Shown here: positions 26,850-35,615 of the stretch, in pieces
Layout: each line of letters begins with the position of its first letter
Position numbering within the stretch: the first letter of the stretch is position 1
Assembly (NCBI RefSeq): GCF_008085905.1
Contig: NZ_VSFF01000011.1
Span: forward strand, 452,659-516,658
Length of the DNA stretch: 64,000 nucleotides
Direction: 5' to 3'
Source of the DNA: Actinomadura syzygii
GTDB taxonomy: Bacteria; Actinomycetota; Actinomycetes; Streptosporangiales; Streptosporangiaceae
Translations under genes and position numbers: made by a program
The notes under the pieces: generated by a model
What the model was told of the DNA's origin: nothing
Database searches by the model: none
The model's input: the letters and a program-made list of their open reading frames with translations, nothing else

Positions 26850-28643
26850 TCAGTGGCCGAGCAGGCGGCGCTCGTCCTGCGTCGGCGAGAGGTCGACGAC
26901 CCGCACCGTCCCGCGGCGGACCAGCGCGACGGCCTGCGGCGGCAGCATCCGCAGGTCGTCGGCCATCCGCCGGGGCAGCCGGAACGTCCGGCACAGCGCG
27001 TCCACGGCCGCCGCCGCGGGCCGGTGGACGACCGTGGCGTCGTGCGCGCCGAGCGGGCCCGCGCCGCCCTCGGCGAGGATCTCGATGGACGTGCACCAGG
27101 CGCCGGGCGGCTCGTGCGCCGGCGCTCCCCCGCTGACCAGCAGCCACGGCAGCGGGCACGTCCCCTCCACCGGAGCGGGATCGTCCGGGGGCGCCATCCG
27201 GAGCCGGGCCGCGGCGCTCCCGGCGGCACGGGCGACCCGTGCCCAGGCGGCCTCGTCGCCGCCGGCGATCCCGACCGCGGCCCCCGAGCGCAGCGCGCGC
27301 AGGACGAGCACCCCGGCCAGCCGTGCGTCCGCGAGCAGCGCGATACGGGTGGGCGCCTCGCGGAAGGCCGGGAGGAGCACGGGTGCCCCCGTCCCGTCGC
27401 GGCCGAGCGGGAGGCCGCCGCCGACCATGCGGACGGCCGTGGCGGGCCCGGTCCCGGCCCGGTGGGCGTGCCGCCACGTCACCCGGCCGTCGATCGCACG
27501 GGCGAGCGGCAGCGTGGCGAGCATTCCCCGATGGTGCTCGCCGGTCAGCGGGACGAGCCGGGCGCCATGGGAGCGCGCGAGCCTTCGCGCCGCCCTCCGG
27601 GCGGCCTCGGCGCGGCCGTGCCCGGCCGAGGTGATCACGCGGACGAGCGCGGTGGCCGTGACCGTCCCGTCCGGCGCCGGGGCCAGCGTGACGGAGAGGA
27701 CGGTCCCGTGCGCCGGGAGCCCCGCCAGCCCGTCCTGCAACGCGGACAGCCCGGTGCGCGGCCACGTCCGCACCCACAGCACGGTGTGCCGGTGGCGCCC
27801 GGCCGACCAGTACCGCCAGCCCTGGTGCGCCGGCCGCTCGGCGGACGGGTCCACCGCCGCGTCGGCCAGCAGCGCCGCGCGCGCCTGCCCGGCATCCATG
27901 ATCCGCGCCTCCAGGCCCGCCGCGGCGAGCATCTCCACGACGCGGCGGGCGCGCAGCCGCAGCGTGCGCTGGAAGGACGGCACCCGCAACGCCTCGCTGC
28001 CCGGACCGGCGGTCCGCGGATCGACGCGCAGCGCGATCCGCACCAGCTCGGAGCGGGGCCGTCCGCCGAGGCCGCCGTGCACCGCGTGCACCAGGACCTG
28101 CACGGCGCTCAGGGTGATCTCGTCGCCGTGCAGGACGGACGCCAGCGCGCCCGGGAGCAGATCGGCGGGCCCGATCGCGTCGGCGCCGCACGCTACGGAG
28201 ATCACGACCGTCCAGGCGCCGCCGTCCTCGATCACACCGATCTTCGACCGAGCGGGCCCGGCCTGGGGGATGCGCAGTTCGGGCAGCAGCGTTCCGCGCA
28301 GCGCGGCGAGTCCGGCGTCCGGCGCGGCGTGCGGCGCGAGCGTCGCCCGCACCGGACGGCGGCGCCTGAGCAGCGCCGTCGCGAGCCATTGGTACCCCCA
28401 GCGGTGCCCCGCCCGCGTGAGCGTCGCGCCGAGGACCGCGCCGCCGGTCGCGACGAGCGCGGCGCCGGCGGCGCCGGGGCGGTCCAGGCCGTGGGCGACG
28501 GCGAGGACGGCGGGCGGCCACGCGGCGATCTGCACCGCGCGCAAGCCGAGCAGCGTGCCGCGGACGGGCAGCGGCCGGGGCACGGCGTCCGCCGTGCGGG
28601 CGGCGCCGGGCGGTCCTGTCCTGTGCGCGAGGGGCGCGGCCAT
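26850..28643 (-). CDS. eccE: Type VII secretion protein EccE
   Basis: 597 residues. Two adjacent transmembrane helices lie at about 32-75 (LRAVQIAAWPPAVLAVAHGL; AALVATGGAVLGATLT), followed by the EccE cytosolic domain with its characteristic WTVVISVAC and GWRYWSAGRHRHTVLWVRTWP segments. EccE sits at the periphery of the ESX membrane complex. ATG 28643 has GGAGG eight bases upstream. It is transcribed leftward after the putative effector gene and closes the secretion locus. Confidence 0.88.
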   Translation of the reverse strand: MAAPLAHRTGPPGAARTADAVPRPLPVRGTLLGLRAVQIAAWPPAVLAVAHGLDRPGAAGAALVATGGAVLGATLTRAGHRWGYQWLATALLRRRRPVRATLAPHAAPDAGLAALRGTLLPELRIPQAGPARSKIGVIEDGGAWTVVISVACGADAIGPADLLPGALASVLHGDEITLSAVQVLVHAVHGGLGGRPRSELVRIALRVDPRTAGPGSEALRVPSFQRTLRLRARRVVEMLAAAGLEARIMDAGQARAALLADAAVDPSAERPAHQGWRYWSAGRHRHTVLWVRTWPRTGLSALQDGLAGLPAHGTVLSVTLAPAPDGTVTATALVRVITSAGHGRAEAARRAARRLARSHGARLVPLTGEHHRGMLATLPLARAIDGRVTWRHAHRAGTGPATAVRMVGGGLPLGRDGTGAPVLLPAFREAPTRIALLADARLAGVLVLRALRSGAAVGIAGGDEAAWARVARAAGSAAARLRMAPPDDPAPVEGTCPLPWLLVSGGAPAHEPPGAWCTSIEILAEGGAGPLGAHDATVVHRPAAAAVDALCRTFRLPRRMADDLRMLPPQAVALVRRGTVRVVDLSPTQDERRLLGH

Positions 28644-28706
28644 CGGATCCTCCACTCCTTGGGGCTGCACGTGCTACGCGCGAGACGAGGTCGGGGTTCA
28701 GGCGGC

Positions 28707-30443
28707 TCACTTGTCGGACGGGTCGATCAGCGGCTCGACATAGCCGTTCCTGATGGTCACGTCGAGGCCCTTGGTCCCGATCTTCCAGAACTGCTCCTCC
28801 AGACCGACCTTCGGGTAGTAGACATTGGCGCCGAAGCCGTTGAACACCCCGCGCCCGCCCGCGAACGCGCCCGAGAGCAGCGCCTTCTTCCAGATGAGAT
28901 TGGGGTCGCCGCCGTGCTGGCCGAAGTCGATCGCGTTCTTGACGGTGTCGTTGACGAAGGACTTCATGAAGTCCTTCGTCCCGTCGTAGATCAGCCATTC
29001 CTGCCAGGGCTTCGGGGAGGAGAACCCCTTCAACGGCTGCGCGCCGAAGCCGGCGAGGTTCGTCGGCTCCCACGCGTTCGGTCTCAGCACGCGCCGGCCG
29101 CCGGCGATGACCTCCTCGTAGCCGGTGGGCACCCCCTCGTTCCACATGTTGTGGCGCCAGTGCTCCTGGAAACGGCGGACGGGGGACACCTGGCGGAGGG
29201 CGTCCCGGGCGTTGTCCAGGTTCTCGACGATGCCCTCCCCCCGGCGCGCCTGGCCGAGCGCGGCGTCCGCCGTGTCGACCCCGGTACGGGCGCGGGCCAG
29301 GGCCGTGTCGGCGTTCACCAGCCGCTGCGCGGAATCGTAGCCCGCCTCCTGGGGCATCCAGCCGCGCCGGACGAACTCGTCGATCCGGTCGAAGGCCGCC
29401 TCGGCCTGGTCGAACTCCAGCTGGGCGTCGCGCCGCGCGGCGACGGCCTGGCGCTGGGCCCGCCGCGCGTTCCCCGCCTGGCCCAGCGCCCGCCGCGCCG
29501 CGACCGGGTCGAGCAGGCCGGCGGCCCGGGCGGCGGCCTCGGCCCGCGCCGCCCGCTGCCGGGCCGCCGCGGCCGCCGGCAGCGGCACGACGGGCCCGCC
29601 GTCGGGCCGCGGCCGCGGTCGCGGCCCGATCTTCTTCAACTCGGTCTTGACCTGGTCGCTGAAGGTCTTGAACTCCGGCAGGCCGTCCGTTCCCCGCCTG
29701 ATGTTGCCGCCCCCGTCGACGACCTTCTTGACGCCGCTGCCCTCGAGCCCGCCGAACAGCCCGCCCCCGGCGAAGGAGACGGCCGCGCTGGTGAAGACCT
29801 TCGCCGGATCGATCGGCTCGTTGAGGATCTTGGACGAGGTGACGTTGGTGACGATGTCGGTCACGAAGTCGCGGGAGCCGTCCACCAGGGGACGGCCCCA
29901 GTTGATGCTGAACCGCTCCGTGCGCCAGGTCTGCTTGGCCAGCCGCTCCAGCCACAGCCGCGCCCGCGTCATGAACCGCGCCAGGGCGCGCAGCACCGAC
30001 ACGAGGATCTGCACGGCCCGTCCCGCCGTCTCGGCGAGCAGCGTCAGCTCGGCCATCGCGGCGGCGGCCAGGTGGGGGAGCACCGACGCGAGAGCCATGA
30101 AGCCGATCGATATCGCGATCTGGATGCCCAACTCCCGCAGGATCCGCAGGACCATGTCGTGTCCCGCGGCGGTATGGCCCTGTGCGTTCCCGACGCTCTG
30201 CGCGACCGCGGCCGTGCCCTGGAGGTTGTTCGCCAGGTTCAGCGTGTGCTGCTGGAAGCCCGCCGCGGACGGCGCCTGCCAGTGCGGCGTCGCCGACCCG
30301 GCCGACACCTGGCCGGCCTGCTCGGTGAAGTGGTCGCCGAGCGTCAGCCAGTGGCCGGCCTGCTCCCGCTGGGCGGCCGGGTCCCCGCCGGGATGCCTCA
30401 CCCCCACGGCCGCCAGTGCCCGCGCCGTGGCGTCAGACGGCAT
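28707..30443 (-). CDS. Large WXG-like protein, putative type VII effector
   Basis: 578 residues. The N-terminal 100 residues are helical with a degenerate W-x-G at PHWQAPSAAGFQQH. A hydrophobic helical block follows (about 110-170, IAISIGFMALASVLPHLAAAAMAELTLL), then a long region with Ala/Arg-rich coiled coil (about 300-380). The end (about 430-578) has aromatic and Gly-rich motifs such as WQEWLIYDGTKDFMKSF and KPWQ. The architecture resembles LXG/WXG polymorphic toxins, but no toxin domain was recognised and no obvious immunity gene lies downstream, where eccE follows. It starts 11 bases inside the end of the preceding small gene, so the two are translationally coupled. Confidence 0.65.
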   Translation of the reverse strand: MPSDATARALAAVGVRHPGGDPAAQREQAGHWLTLGDHFTEQAGQVSAGSATPHWQAPSAAGFQQHTLNLANNLQGTAAVAQSVGNAQGHTAAGHDMVLRILRELGIQIAISIGFMALASVLPHLAAAAMAELTLLAETAGRAVQILVSVLRALARFMTRARLWLERLAKQTWRTERFSINWGRPLVDGSRDFVTDIVTNVTSSKILNEPIDPAKVFTSAAVSFAGGGLFGGLEGSGVKKVVDGGGNIRRGTDGLPEFKTFSDQVKTELKKIGPRPRPRPDGGPVVPLPAAAAARQRAARAEAAARAAGLLDPVAARRALGQAGNARRAQRQAVAARRDAQLEFDQAEAAFDRIDEFVRRGWMPQEAGYDSAQRLVNADTALARARTGVDTADAALGQARRGEGIVENLDNARDALRQVSPVRRFQEHWRHNMWNEGVPTGYEEVIAGGRRVLRPNAWEPTNLAGFGAQPLKGFSSPKPWQEWLIYDGTKDFMKSFVNDTVKNAIDFGQHGGDPNLIWKKALLSGAFAGGRGVFNGFGANVYYPKVGLEEQFWKIGTKGLDVTIRNGYVEPLIDPSDK

Positions 30444-30747
30444 TGGCCAGGACGGTCGCGGTCCGCATCCGGTCCTCCTCGGCTTCGTCGTACCGCCGCG
30501 CCGTGCGCGCCGCCTCGGCGCCGGACTCCGCCAGCAGATCCCCCGTGTCCCGCAGGTGGTCGTGCATGCCCCAGACCAGGGCTTGATGCTCGCGCTCGGC
30601 CTCCGCGCCGGCGTCGGTCTCGCCGTAGGCGGCGGCGGTCCCGGCGGTGAGCCGCGCGGCCTGTTCGTGCAGTGTCGCCGCGCTCCCGTGCAGCGACGCC
30701 GACAGCGCTCCGAACCCCGCCGGATCGACGGACAGGTTCCCAGCCAT
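30433..30747 (-). CDS. EspC-like small type VII secretion target
   Basis: 104 residues, helical, beginning MAGNLSVDPAGFGALSASL, which matches the start of EspC/T7SS-target proteins (x-V-x-P-x-x-L...). A second helix runs through HLRDTGDLLAESGAEAARTARRYDEAEEDR. There is no W-x-G. Start 30747 has GAAGGAGACC upstream. It is coupled by an 11-base overlap to the long WXG-like protein and is probably its secretion partner or chaperone. Confidence 0.75.
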   Translation of the reverse strand: MAGNLSVDPAGFGALSASLHGSAATLHEQAARLTAGTAAAYGETDAGAEAEREHQALVWGMHDHLRDTGDLLAESGAEAARTARRYDEAEEDRMRTATVLANAV

Positions 30748-31223
30748 GACGCGGTCTCCTTCGCTGTGCCGTCCGGCGGACCGTCTGCTGCCGCGCCGGA
30801 CTTCGACAAACGTTTCCAGTGACAATTATCGTACGCTCGCCGCCGCGTAATGGACGTCCAGTCGCCAGGCTTGTGAAAACACGCAACAGATCGCTCCCGA
30901 TATGCAACGTCGAGCCGCGGCGATCGGGTGAGCCGCTGCATATCATGGGTCCCGTGGCGCGCCGCCCCGACGTCCCCTCCGGTGCGCCGCCTTCCCGTGA
31001 CCCCGCAGGCGGGAAGGCAGGCGAGGGCCGACGCCGATAATGGCGTCGGCCCTCGCCGGTGTCGCTTCGGTCCGTTCCAGGTACTCTTTTCAAGTAATTC
31101 CTGAAACCTTGAACCGTTCCTTCGACATTGCTCGTACGGGTGGTCGGCACGAGATTATCGGTCGGCTCCGGGCGTGCCGCGGTCGAATGCAGGACCCGGT
31201 GCCGCGATATCAATGGAGGAACG
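30748..31223. other. Intergenic region between secretion locus and sigma factor gene
   Basis: About 475 bases separating divergent genes. No gene was recognised. It has an AT-richer patch near 30820-30900 that may hold the promoter of the leftward effector operon, and the strong hairpin at 31020-31057. Confidence 0.5.
31020..31057. other. Perfect 16-bp hairpin upstream of ECF sigma gene
   Basis: A 16-bp perfect stem (31020-31035 with 31042-31057) has the six-base loop GATAAT. It lies about 165 bases before the sigma-factor GTG and about 270 bases from the start of the divergent operon, so it follows no visible gene end. It may be an attenuator or leader structure, or the terminator of a lost or unseen transcript. 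Confidence 0.7.
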
Positions 31224-31790
31224 GTGACGGCGGTAGCCTGCCCGATTCAGGAAAACCCATACGAGCGCGACGCGGCACGGGACGAGCAACTGATCAGGGG
31301 CATTCACGACGAGTACGGCAGGATGCTGCTCGCCTACGCGACACGCCTGACCGGGGACCGGGCCGCGGCCGAGGACCTGGTACAGGAGACGCTGATCCGA
31401 GCGTGGAAGCACGTCCATATCGTGGCCACCGCCACCATCCCGCTCACGGGCTGGCTGCTGACGATCCTGCGCAACCTGGCGTTCGACCGGGCCCGACGGC
31501 AGGCGACCCGGCCGCTGGAAGTGCCCGAACTGCCCGAGGCCGGCTCCGCCGGCGGCGCCGCCGCCGGCGGCGACCACTCCGATCGGGTCGTCGATTCCAT
31601 CGTGGTCGTCGAGGCGCTGAAATCCCTGCCCGAGCTGCACAGCAGCATGCTCATCGAGGTCTACTACCGGAACCGCTCGGTCGCGGAGGTGGCGAAGCAG
31701 TTCCAGATCCCTCAGGGCACGGTCAAGTCACGAACCCACTACGCCCTACGCGCGTTGCGCAATGCTCTGGCTACCCACGGCGAAGAATAA
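31224..31790 (+). CDS. ECF (group 4) RNA polymerase sigma factor
   Basis: 188 residues. Sigma region 2 spans about 25-95 (YGRMLLAYATRLTGDRAAAEDLVQETL, then TGWLLTILRNLAFDRARR) and region 4 about 125-185 (ALKSLPELHSSMLIEVYY, then VAEVAKQFQIPQGTVKSRT). A variable Gly/Ala linker joins them. GTG 31224 follows GGAGGA; an earlier start at 31128 lacks support. No zinc-finger anti-sigma gene lies next to it, so its control cannot be read from here. The next gene is an AsnC-type regulator. Confidence 0.9.
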   Translation: MTAVACPIQENPYERDAARDEQLIRGIHDEYGRMLLAYATRLTGDRAAAEDLVQETLIRAWKHVHIVATATIPLTGWLLTILRNLAFDRARRQATRPLEVPELPEAGSAGGAAAGGDHSDRVVDSIVVVEALKSLPELHSSMLIEVYYRNRSVAEVAKQFQIPQGTVKSRTHYALRALRNALATHGEE

Positions 31791-31924
31791 GCCGGGCAGT
31801 GTTTTTTGGGTGACCGTTTCGGCCTGCTCTCCCGGTCCCCTGGGAAATGTCGGCGGCGTTGATCCCCAGGAGGCTTCTCGGACGTGCTCCCGTATAAGAA
31901 TGCAGAGTCATGGAGGAACCGGCC

Positions 31925-32374
31925 GTGCATGCAGAACGGGACGACATCGACGAAAAAGTCATCGCCCGCCTGGTGGATGACGCCAGAACGACGTATGCCG
32001 ACATAGGAGACGAGCTCGGGCTTTCCGCGCCGGCCGTGAAACGCCGGGTGGACAGGCTGCGCGAAGTGGGCGTCATCCGAGGTTTCACCGCCGTCGTGGA
32101 CCTCGACGTCCTCGGTTGGCGGACGGAGGTGTTCGTCGAAATCTACTGCGCGGGAAAGATCTCCTCGGACGATATTCTCAGCACTTTGGAGAGGCATCCG
32201 GAGATCGCCGACCTCTGCACGGTCGTGGGCGAGCCCGACGCGATCGTTCGATTGCTCGCCGCCGACACTCGGCATCTGGAAGCAGCCCTGGAACGGATTC
32301 GGAGTGAACCTCTCGTGCTACGGACCCGCAGCATCGTCGTCCTTTCCCGGCTGCTGGAACGCCCGCGAGCGTAG
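31925..32374 (+). CDS. AsnC/Lrp-family transcriptional regulator (copy 2)
   Basis: 149 residues with an N-terminal winged helix-turn-helix (ADIGDELGLSAPAVKRRVDRLR, about 22-43) and an AsnC-type domain from about 55 onward. GTG 31925 is preferred because GGAGGA ends seven bases upstream; the in-frame ATG at 31910 overlaps that site. It is closely related to the regulator at 10684-11190, and the two bracket most of the type VII locus, so they may sense related ligands. Confidence 0.85.
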   Translation: MHAERDDIDEKVIARLVDDARTTYADIGDELGLSAPAVKRRVDRLREVGVIRGFTAVVDLDVLGWRTEVFVEIYCAGKISSDDILSTLERHPEIADLCTVVGEPDAIVRLLAADTRHLEAALERIRSEPLVLRTRSIVVLSRLLERPRA

Positions 32375-32422
32375 GCCCGTCGAGCGTCTCCGCCGCCGGG
32401 GGACGGTCGGCGCGCGAGAAAA

Positions 32423-32454
32423 GCGCTCGGCACGGTGCGGTCAGTGCCGAGCGC
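32423..32454. terminator. Hairpin terminator after the AsnC-type gene
   Basis: An 11-bp perfect stem (GCGCTCGGCAC at 32423-32433 with 32444-32454) has a ten-base loop. It follows the regulator stop by about 50 bases and precedes the end of the opposing acyl-CoA dehydrogenase remnant. Confidence 0.7.
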
Positions 32455-32495
32455 CATGGGGCTACTGGGGTCATGCTGCGCACCGCGCGCAGGGG

Positions 32496-32643
32496 TCAGG
32501 CGGGCGGGAGGCCGAGGGCTCGGGCGATCAGCATTCGCTGGACCTCGGACGTTCCCTCGCCGACTTCGAGGATCTTCGCGTCCCGGTATAGCTTGACGGC
32601 CCCCTGCGCCCGAAGGCCGCCCGTCAGATGGAAGCTGACCTGC
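32496..32643 (-). pseudogene. Acyl-CoA dehydrogenase C-terminal remnant
   Basis: Reading leftward, the frame gives LYRDAKILEVGEGTSEVQ followed by RMLIARALGLPPA and a stop at 32496. That is the highly conserved C-terminal end of acyl-CoA dehydrogenases (R-D-A-K...E-G-T-(S/N)-E-x-Q). Only about 48 codons remain: an in-frame stop lies just upstream, and the other 340 or so residues are absent. The break point is about 120 bases from the integrase gene end, so the gene was probably truncated when mobile DNA inserted. Confidence 0.85.
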
Positions 32644-32711
32644 GAGGATCAACGATCCACTGATGGCAGGCTCAAGTCGATGGACGACCGCTGATGAGGA
32701 TCTCGGCTGCC

Positions 32712-32741
32712 GTCTCCCCGATTGGGAGACGTTCGGGAGAC
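32712..32741. repeat. Inverted and direct GGGAGAC repeats beside the integrase gene
   Basis: GTCTCCC (32712-32718) pairs with GGGAGAC (32724-32730) across a five-base loop, and GGGAGAC recurs at 32735-32741, just past the integrase stop. It may be a terminator or integrase arm-type sites. No attachment core duplicate was found. Confidence 0.4.
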
Positions 32742-32759
32742 AGCCGCCAGCGTTCCCGT

Positions 32760-34418
32760 TCACGCGGCGAGCAATAGATCGTTCAAGGCCGGTACGAGGG
32801 AGGCCGGCGACAGCGCGCGCCGCTGTTCCAGGGTCTGTTCCCACAGCGCTTGGAACCGCTCACGGAGCTGCTGGCGCATGAATGGGGAGACGTGGGCGTA
32901 GGTTCCCCCGATGCCTGGCAGCGCGTGGCCGAGGCGGTCATGGGTGAGGACCTTGGAGGTGCCCACGTCGTCCAGCCAGACCCGCTGGGAGTGCCGGAAC
33001 CCATGGGGCGTCAAGTCCGCGGCGATCGGCAGCCACGACGCGAGTTCCAACTGCTGGACGTGCCCCGCAGCGGCGGCGGCGGCACGGCGAGGCCGGTGCC
33101 GCTCAGCGCTCCCATGGGGCCAGATGCAGGGTTCGCCTGCCAGAGCGCCGCACCGAGGACAGTCGACCGCGCGGTCATCCACGATGGGAAGGTCGTAGCG
33201 AGGAATACCCTGCACTCTCGGTGGCGACCAGTCGGGCCCGGTGGCGGCAGGCCACGCGGGCCGCAGGGGGCGGCCGGGCCAACCCGGGACCATGTTGACC
33301 AGGACCGGCCGGGCCTGGGCGCCTCTAGCCCGGCCAGGCCGCCGTCGGCGGGCGGGATGCACTCCTGCAGCGGCGGGCAACCAGGGGAAGTCGGCATATC
33401 CGCGGTGGCCATGATGTCCTCCGCGAGGATTGAGGAACAGGAAGTCTTCGCCCCCACAGGGGCAGCCGCAGGGACCAGTTGAGCCTTTGATCACATGCCG
33501 CGCGAACAGTTCCATCAGGAATGGTGGTAGATCCACGGCACCGAAATAGTGCGGGTTATCGTTGCGGTAGGACCCCTCTTTCGGCGCGCGGAGCCCCACC
33601 GGTTTGGCCCTGTAGTCGAGCTGTGTTTCTACGGCCAACGTGTCGCCGCGGAGATGGTGGCGCTGCAAGCCCATGAGTTCGCCCCATCGCAACCCGCACC
33701 AAGCGCACACCGTCCACATGACGAAGTCGTCGTCCCGCCCGGTCAGCACCGCGCATCGTTCGGCGATCAGCAGCGCTTGAAGCGGAGTCACCCATGGCCG
33801 TGGTTTCTCGGCGTCTTTGGCGCGCTGATCCACCATCTTGCCTCGTCGGCGGCGCCGGGCCGCGGCGTTGACGTCGAGCAGTCCTCCTTCGCAGGCGTCC
33901 CCGAGGATGGTGGACAACAGATTCCGAGCGTTATCCACCGTGCTACGGGCATACCGGCGACGGAGCCCGATGGCCCACGCTTCGATCTCTTCTCGCTCGA
34001 AGATCGCGTTGATGGGCAGGTCGCCGAATGTTGGGAGAATCCGCAGCCGCAGGTGCTGTTCGTATCTCTCGAGACTGCGGGCCTCGATGTCCTGCGCGGG
34101 AAACCATTTGGTTTCGATCCATGTCCGGAGGGTGATCTCCCCGGCGAAGGGGTTCCTTTCTCCACGGGCTCGGCGCCGCCCGGCCAGAAGGCGTTTCCAC
34201 TGATCCAGGGTGACGCCTTCGACGGGTGGACCCTCCCACCGGGAGACGAGTTGCCGGATTTGGGCCTCCTTGTCGTTGGCGGCGTTGTAGGCCGCGATCC
34301 GGGTGGTGAACGGGTCCCCGTTCTCATCTGCGGACACGGTGCCCCATTGGGGGACGACGCCTGGGGGGTTGCGGTAGCGGCCACGGAAATATCGCCCGCG
34401 TTTCTCGACGTAGGCCAT
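32760..34418 (-). CDS. Tyrosine recombinase/integrase
   Basis: 552 residues, apparently intact. The N-terminal part has an Arg-rich arm-binding type start (EKRGRYFRGRYRNPPGVVP) and a SAM-like core-binding domain (about 95-180). Catalytic residues are R244 (GLRWGEL), the H472-x-x-R475 box (PHGFRHSQR), a His in RLGHALPG and the nucleophile Y507 (GTYAHVSPF). An insertion of about 110 residues between the two catalytic halves carries Cys pairs (CGCPCGG; CPRCGALAGEPC) that could bind zinc. It probably integrated the 32.5-43 kb region or part of it. Its GC content and codon bias are somewhat lower than in the secretion genes. Confidence 0.9.
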   Translation of the reverse strand: MAYVEKRGRYFRGRYRNPPGVVPQWGTVSADENGDPFTTRIAAYNAANDKEAQIRQLVSRWEGPPVEGVTLDQWKRLLAGRRRARGERNPFAGEITLRTWIETKWFPAQDIEARSLERYEQHLRLRILPTFGDLPINAIFEREEIEAWAIGLRRRYARSTVDNARNLLSTILGDACEGGLLDVNAAARRRRRGKMVDQRAKDAEKPRPWVTPLQALLIAERCAVLTGRDDDFVMWTVCAWCGLRWGELMGLQRHHLRGDTLAVETQLDYRAKPVGLRAPKEGSYRNDNPHYFGAVDLPPFLMELFARHVIKGSTGPCGCPCGGEDFLFLNPRGGHHGHRGYADFPWLPAAAGVHPARRRRPGRARGAQARPVLVNMVPGWPGRPLRPAWPAATGPDWSPPRVQGIPRYDLPIVDDRAVDCPRCGALAGEPCIWPHGSAERHRPRRAAAAAAGHVQQLELASWLPIAADLTPHGFRHSQRVWLDDVGTSKVLTHDRLGHALPGIGGTYAHVSPFMRQQLRERFQALWEQTLEQRRALSPASLVPALNDLLLAA

Positions 34419-35087
34419 TGCGGATGACCGGACGCCTACCTCGATACGGTGGGCACCCGGTTTCTCCTTCCTATCTGAGGGGTCCTAATAGCCAGCGGGG
34501 AACATTTCGATCCTCAATAGAGGGATGAGACGGACCTTCAGGCGACGGCTCCTATCCGAAGATCCATGCGGGCAACCGGATTGGGTCCCTGCATGCGGGA
34601 CTCCTCCGCCCATCGGCTCATGGACAGGGAGAAGCGACGGCGCCGCCCGACATCATGACGGGCATGTCTCGCGACGTCCTGCACCATCGCTACCTCGCTC
34701 CCAGCCAGGGATCTCGTCCCCTGCTGTGGGTGGGCCCGGTACCGACGCGGAGACAGGCGACTGGCACACCGATCACGATCGGGGCCTGCTGCCGAGTGCC
34801 TCTCCGTACGTGCAGTGTGCTGCGCCAATTGCCTCTCCCTGATGCGCCTGGTGGATGGGCGCCGCTCATCATGCAGGAGGAATGATCGCCACGGGCCGTG
34901 CCGTTGCACCGACTTTGATGTCACTCCTCTGGGCTGGGTCGCCATCGCCTGCGATCCCGTCCCATCCACAGGGCCGCCGTCGAACAGGCATTCGACTATT
35001 TGTACCATGTCTACCGTTCTGTGACACGGTGCCTGGCGAACGAGGAGGCCGCGGGGAATGCCGCAGACGGCTACGGGGAGGGACGGC
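34419..35087. other. Gene-free stretch upstream of integrase
   Basis: About 670 bases with no recognisable protein, RNA or repeat. Composition is less GC-biased than the flanks and short frames lack homology or ribosome sites. No excisionase or tRNA gene was seen here. Confidence 0.5.
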
Positions 35088-35477
35088 GTGCTCATCAGGG
35101 ATGTCAAGCGGGCCGCAGCCGCTGCGGTTTTGGCCGTCATGGCCGCTCTCGCGCTCTCCGCCTGCGGTGGAAGCGACCTGGACGGCGCGTACTACGACAG
35201 GAACGGCAAAATCATCATCGACGGAAGCAGCGTCACTTACCACACGTTCGGGTGCCAAAGCACAGGGAAGAGCGCCGTCGTCATCAACGACAAGGCGAAG
35301 AGGACCGGCGAGCTCAACGACGCGGGTGACCAGGTGATCTGGTCGGGTGGAGGCGGCACCGAGGCGATCACCGTCAGCGAGAGCGGCGACACCGTCGACA
35401 TAGGCGGCAAGCAGTACTCCGCAATGGACGAAAAAGAAGCCATGGACGGGTACAAGCGCATGTGCGGTCAGAATTGA
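35088..35477 (+). CDS. Small lipoprotein, unknown function
   Basis: 129 residues. N-terminal signal sequence (KRAAAAAVLAVMAALALSAC) with lipobox L-S-A-C, then a small beta-rich domain beginning GAYYDRNGKIIIDGSSVTY, with Cys in FGCQST and near the end (RMCGQN). GTG 35088 follows GGGGAGGGA. It belongs to the general class of actinomycete secreted lipoproteins with a DGxY-type sheet; no specific family was recognised. There is no operon partner. Confidence 0.7.
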   Translation: MLIRDVKRAAAAAVLAVMAALALSACGGSDLDGAYYDRNGKIIIDGSSVTYHTFGCQSTGKSAVVINDKAKRTGELNDAGDQVIWSGGGGTEAITVSESGDTVDIGGKQYSAMDEKEAMDGYKRMCGQN

Positions 35478-35615
35478 AAGGCAACACCTGCGAGGTCATC
35501 CTAGACGAGACGGGCTAAGGCATACTGCGGATCTCGCAAGAGTAAGGCCACCGTCTTGGGGCGGCATCGTCACCTGGCTCCTCGATCTGCTCGCTCACCA
35601 CCTCTAGCTCTCCGG

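Noticed and set aside
26853..30650. 1,265-codon rightward open frame opposite eccE and the WXG-like effector
   Set aside because: Low-complexity Arg/Gly/Pro sequence antisense to supported genes.
34419..35087. tRNA or attachment site upstream of the integrase
   Set aside because: No cloverleaf or CCA-type end could be traced and no duplicate of a core sequence was found.
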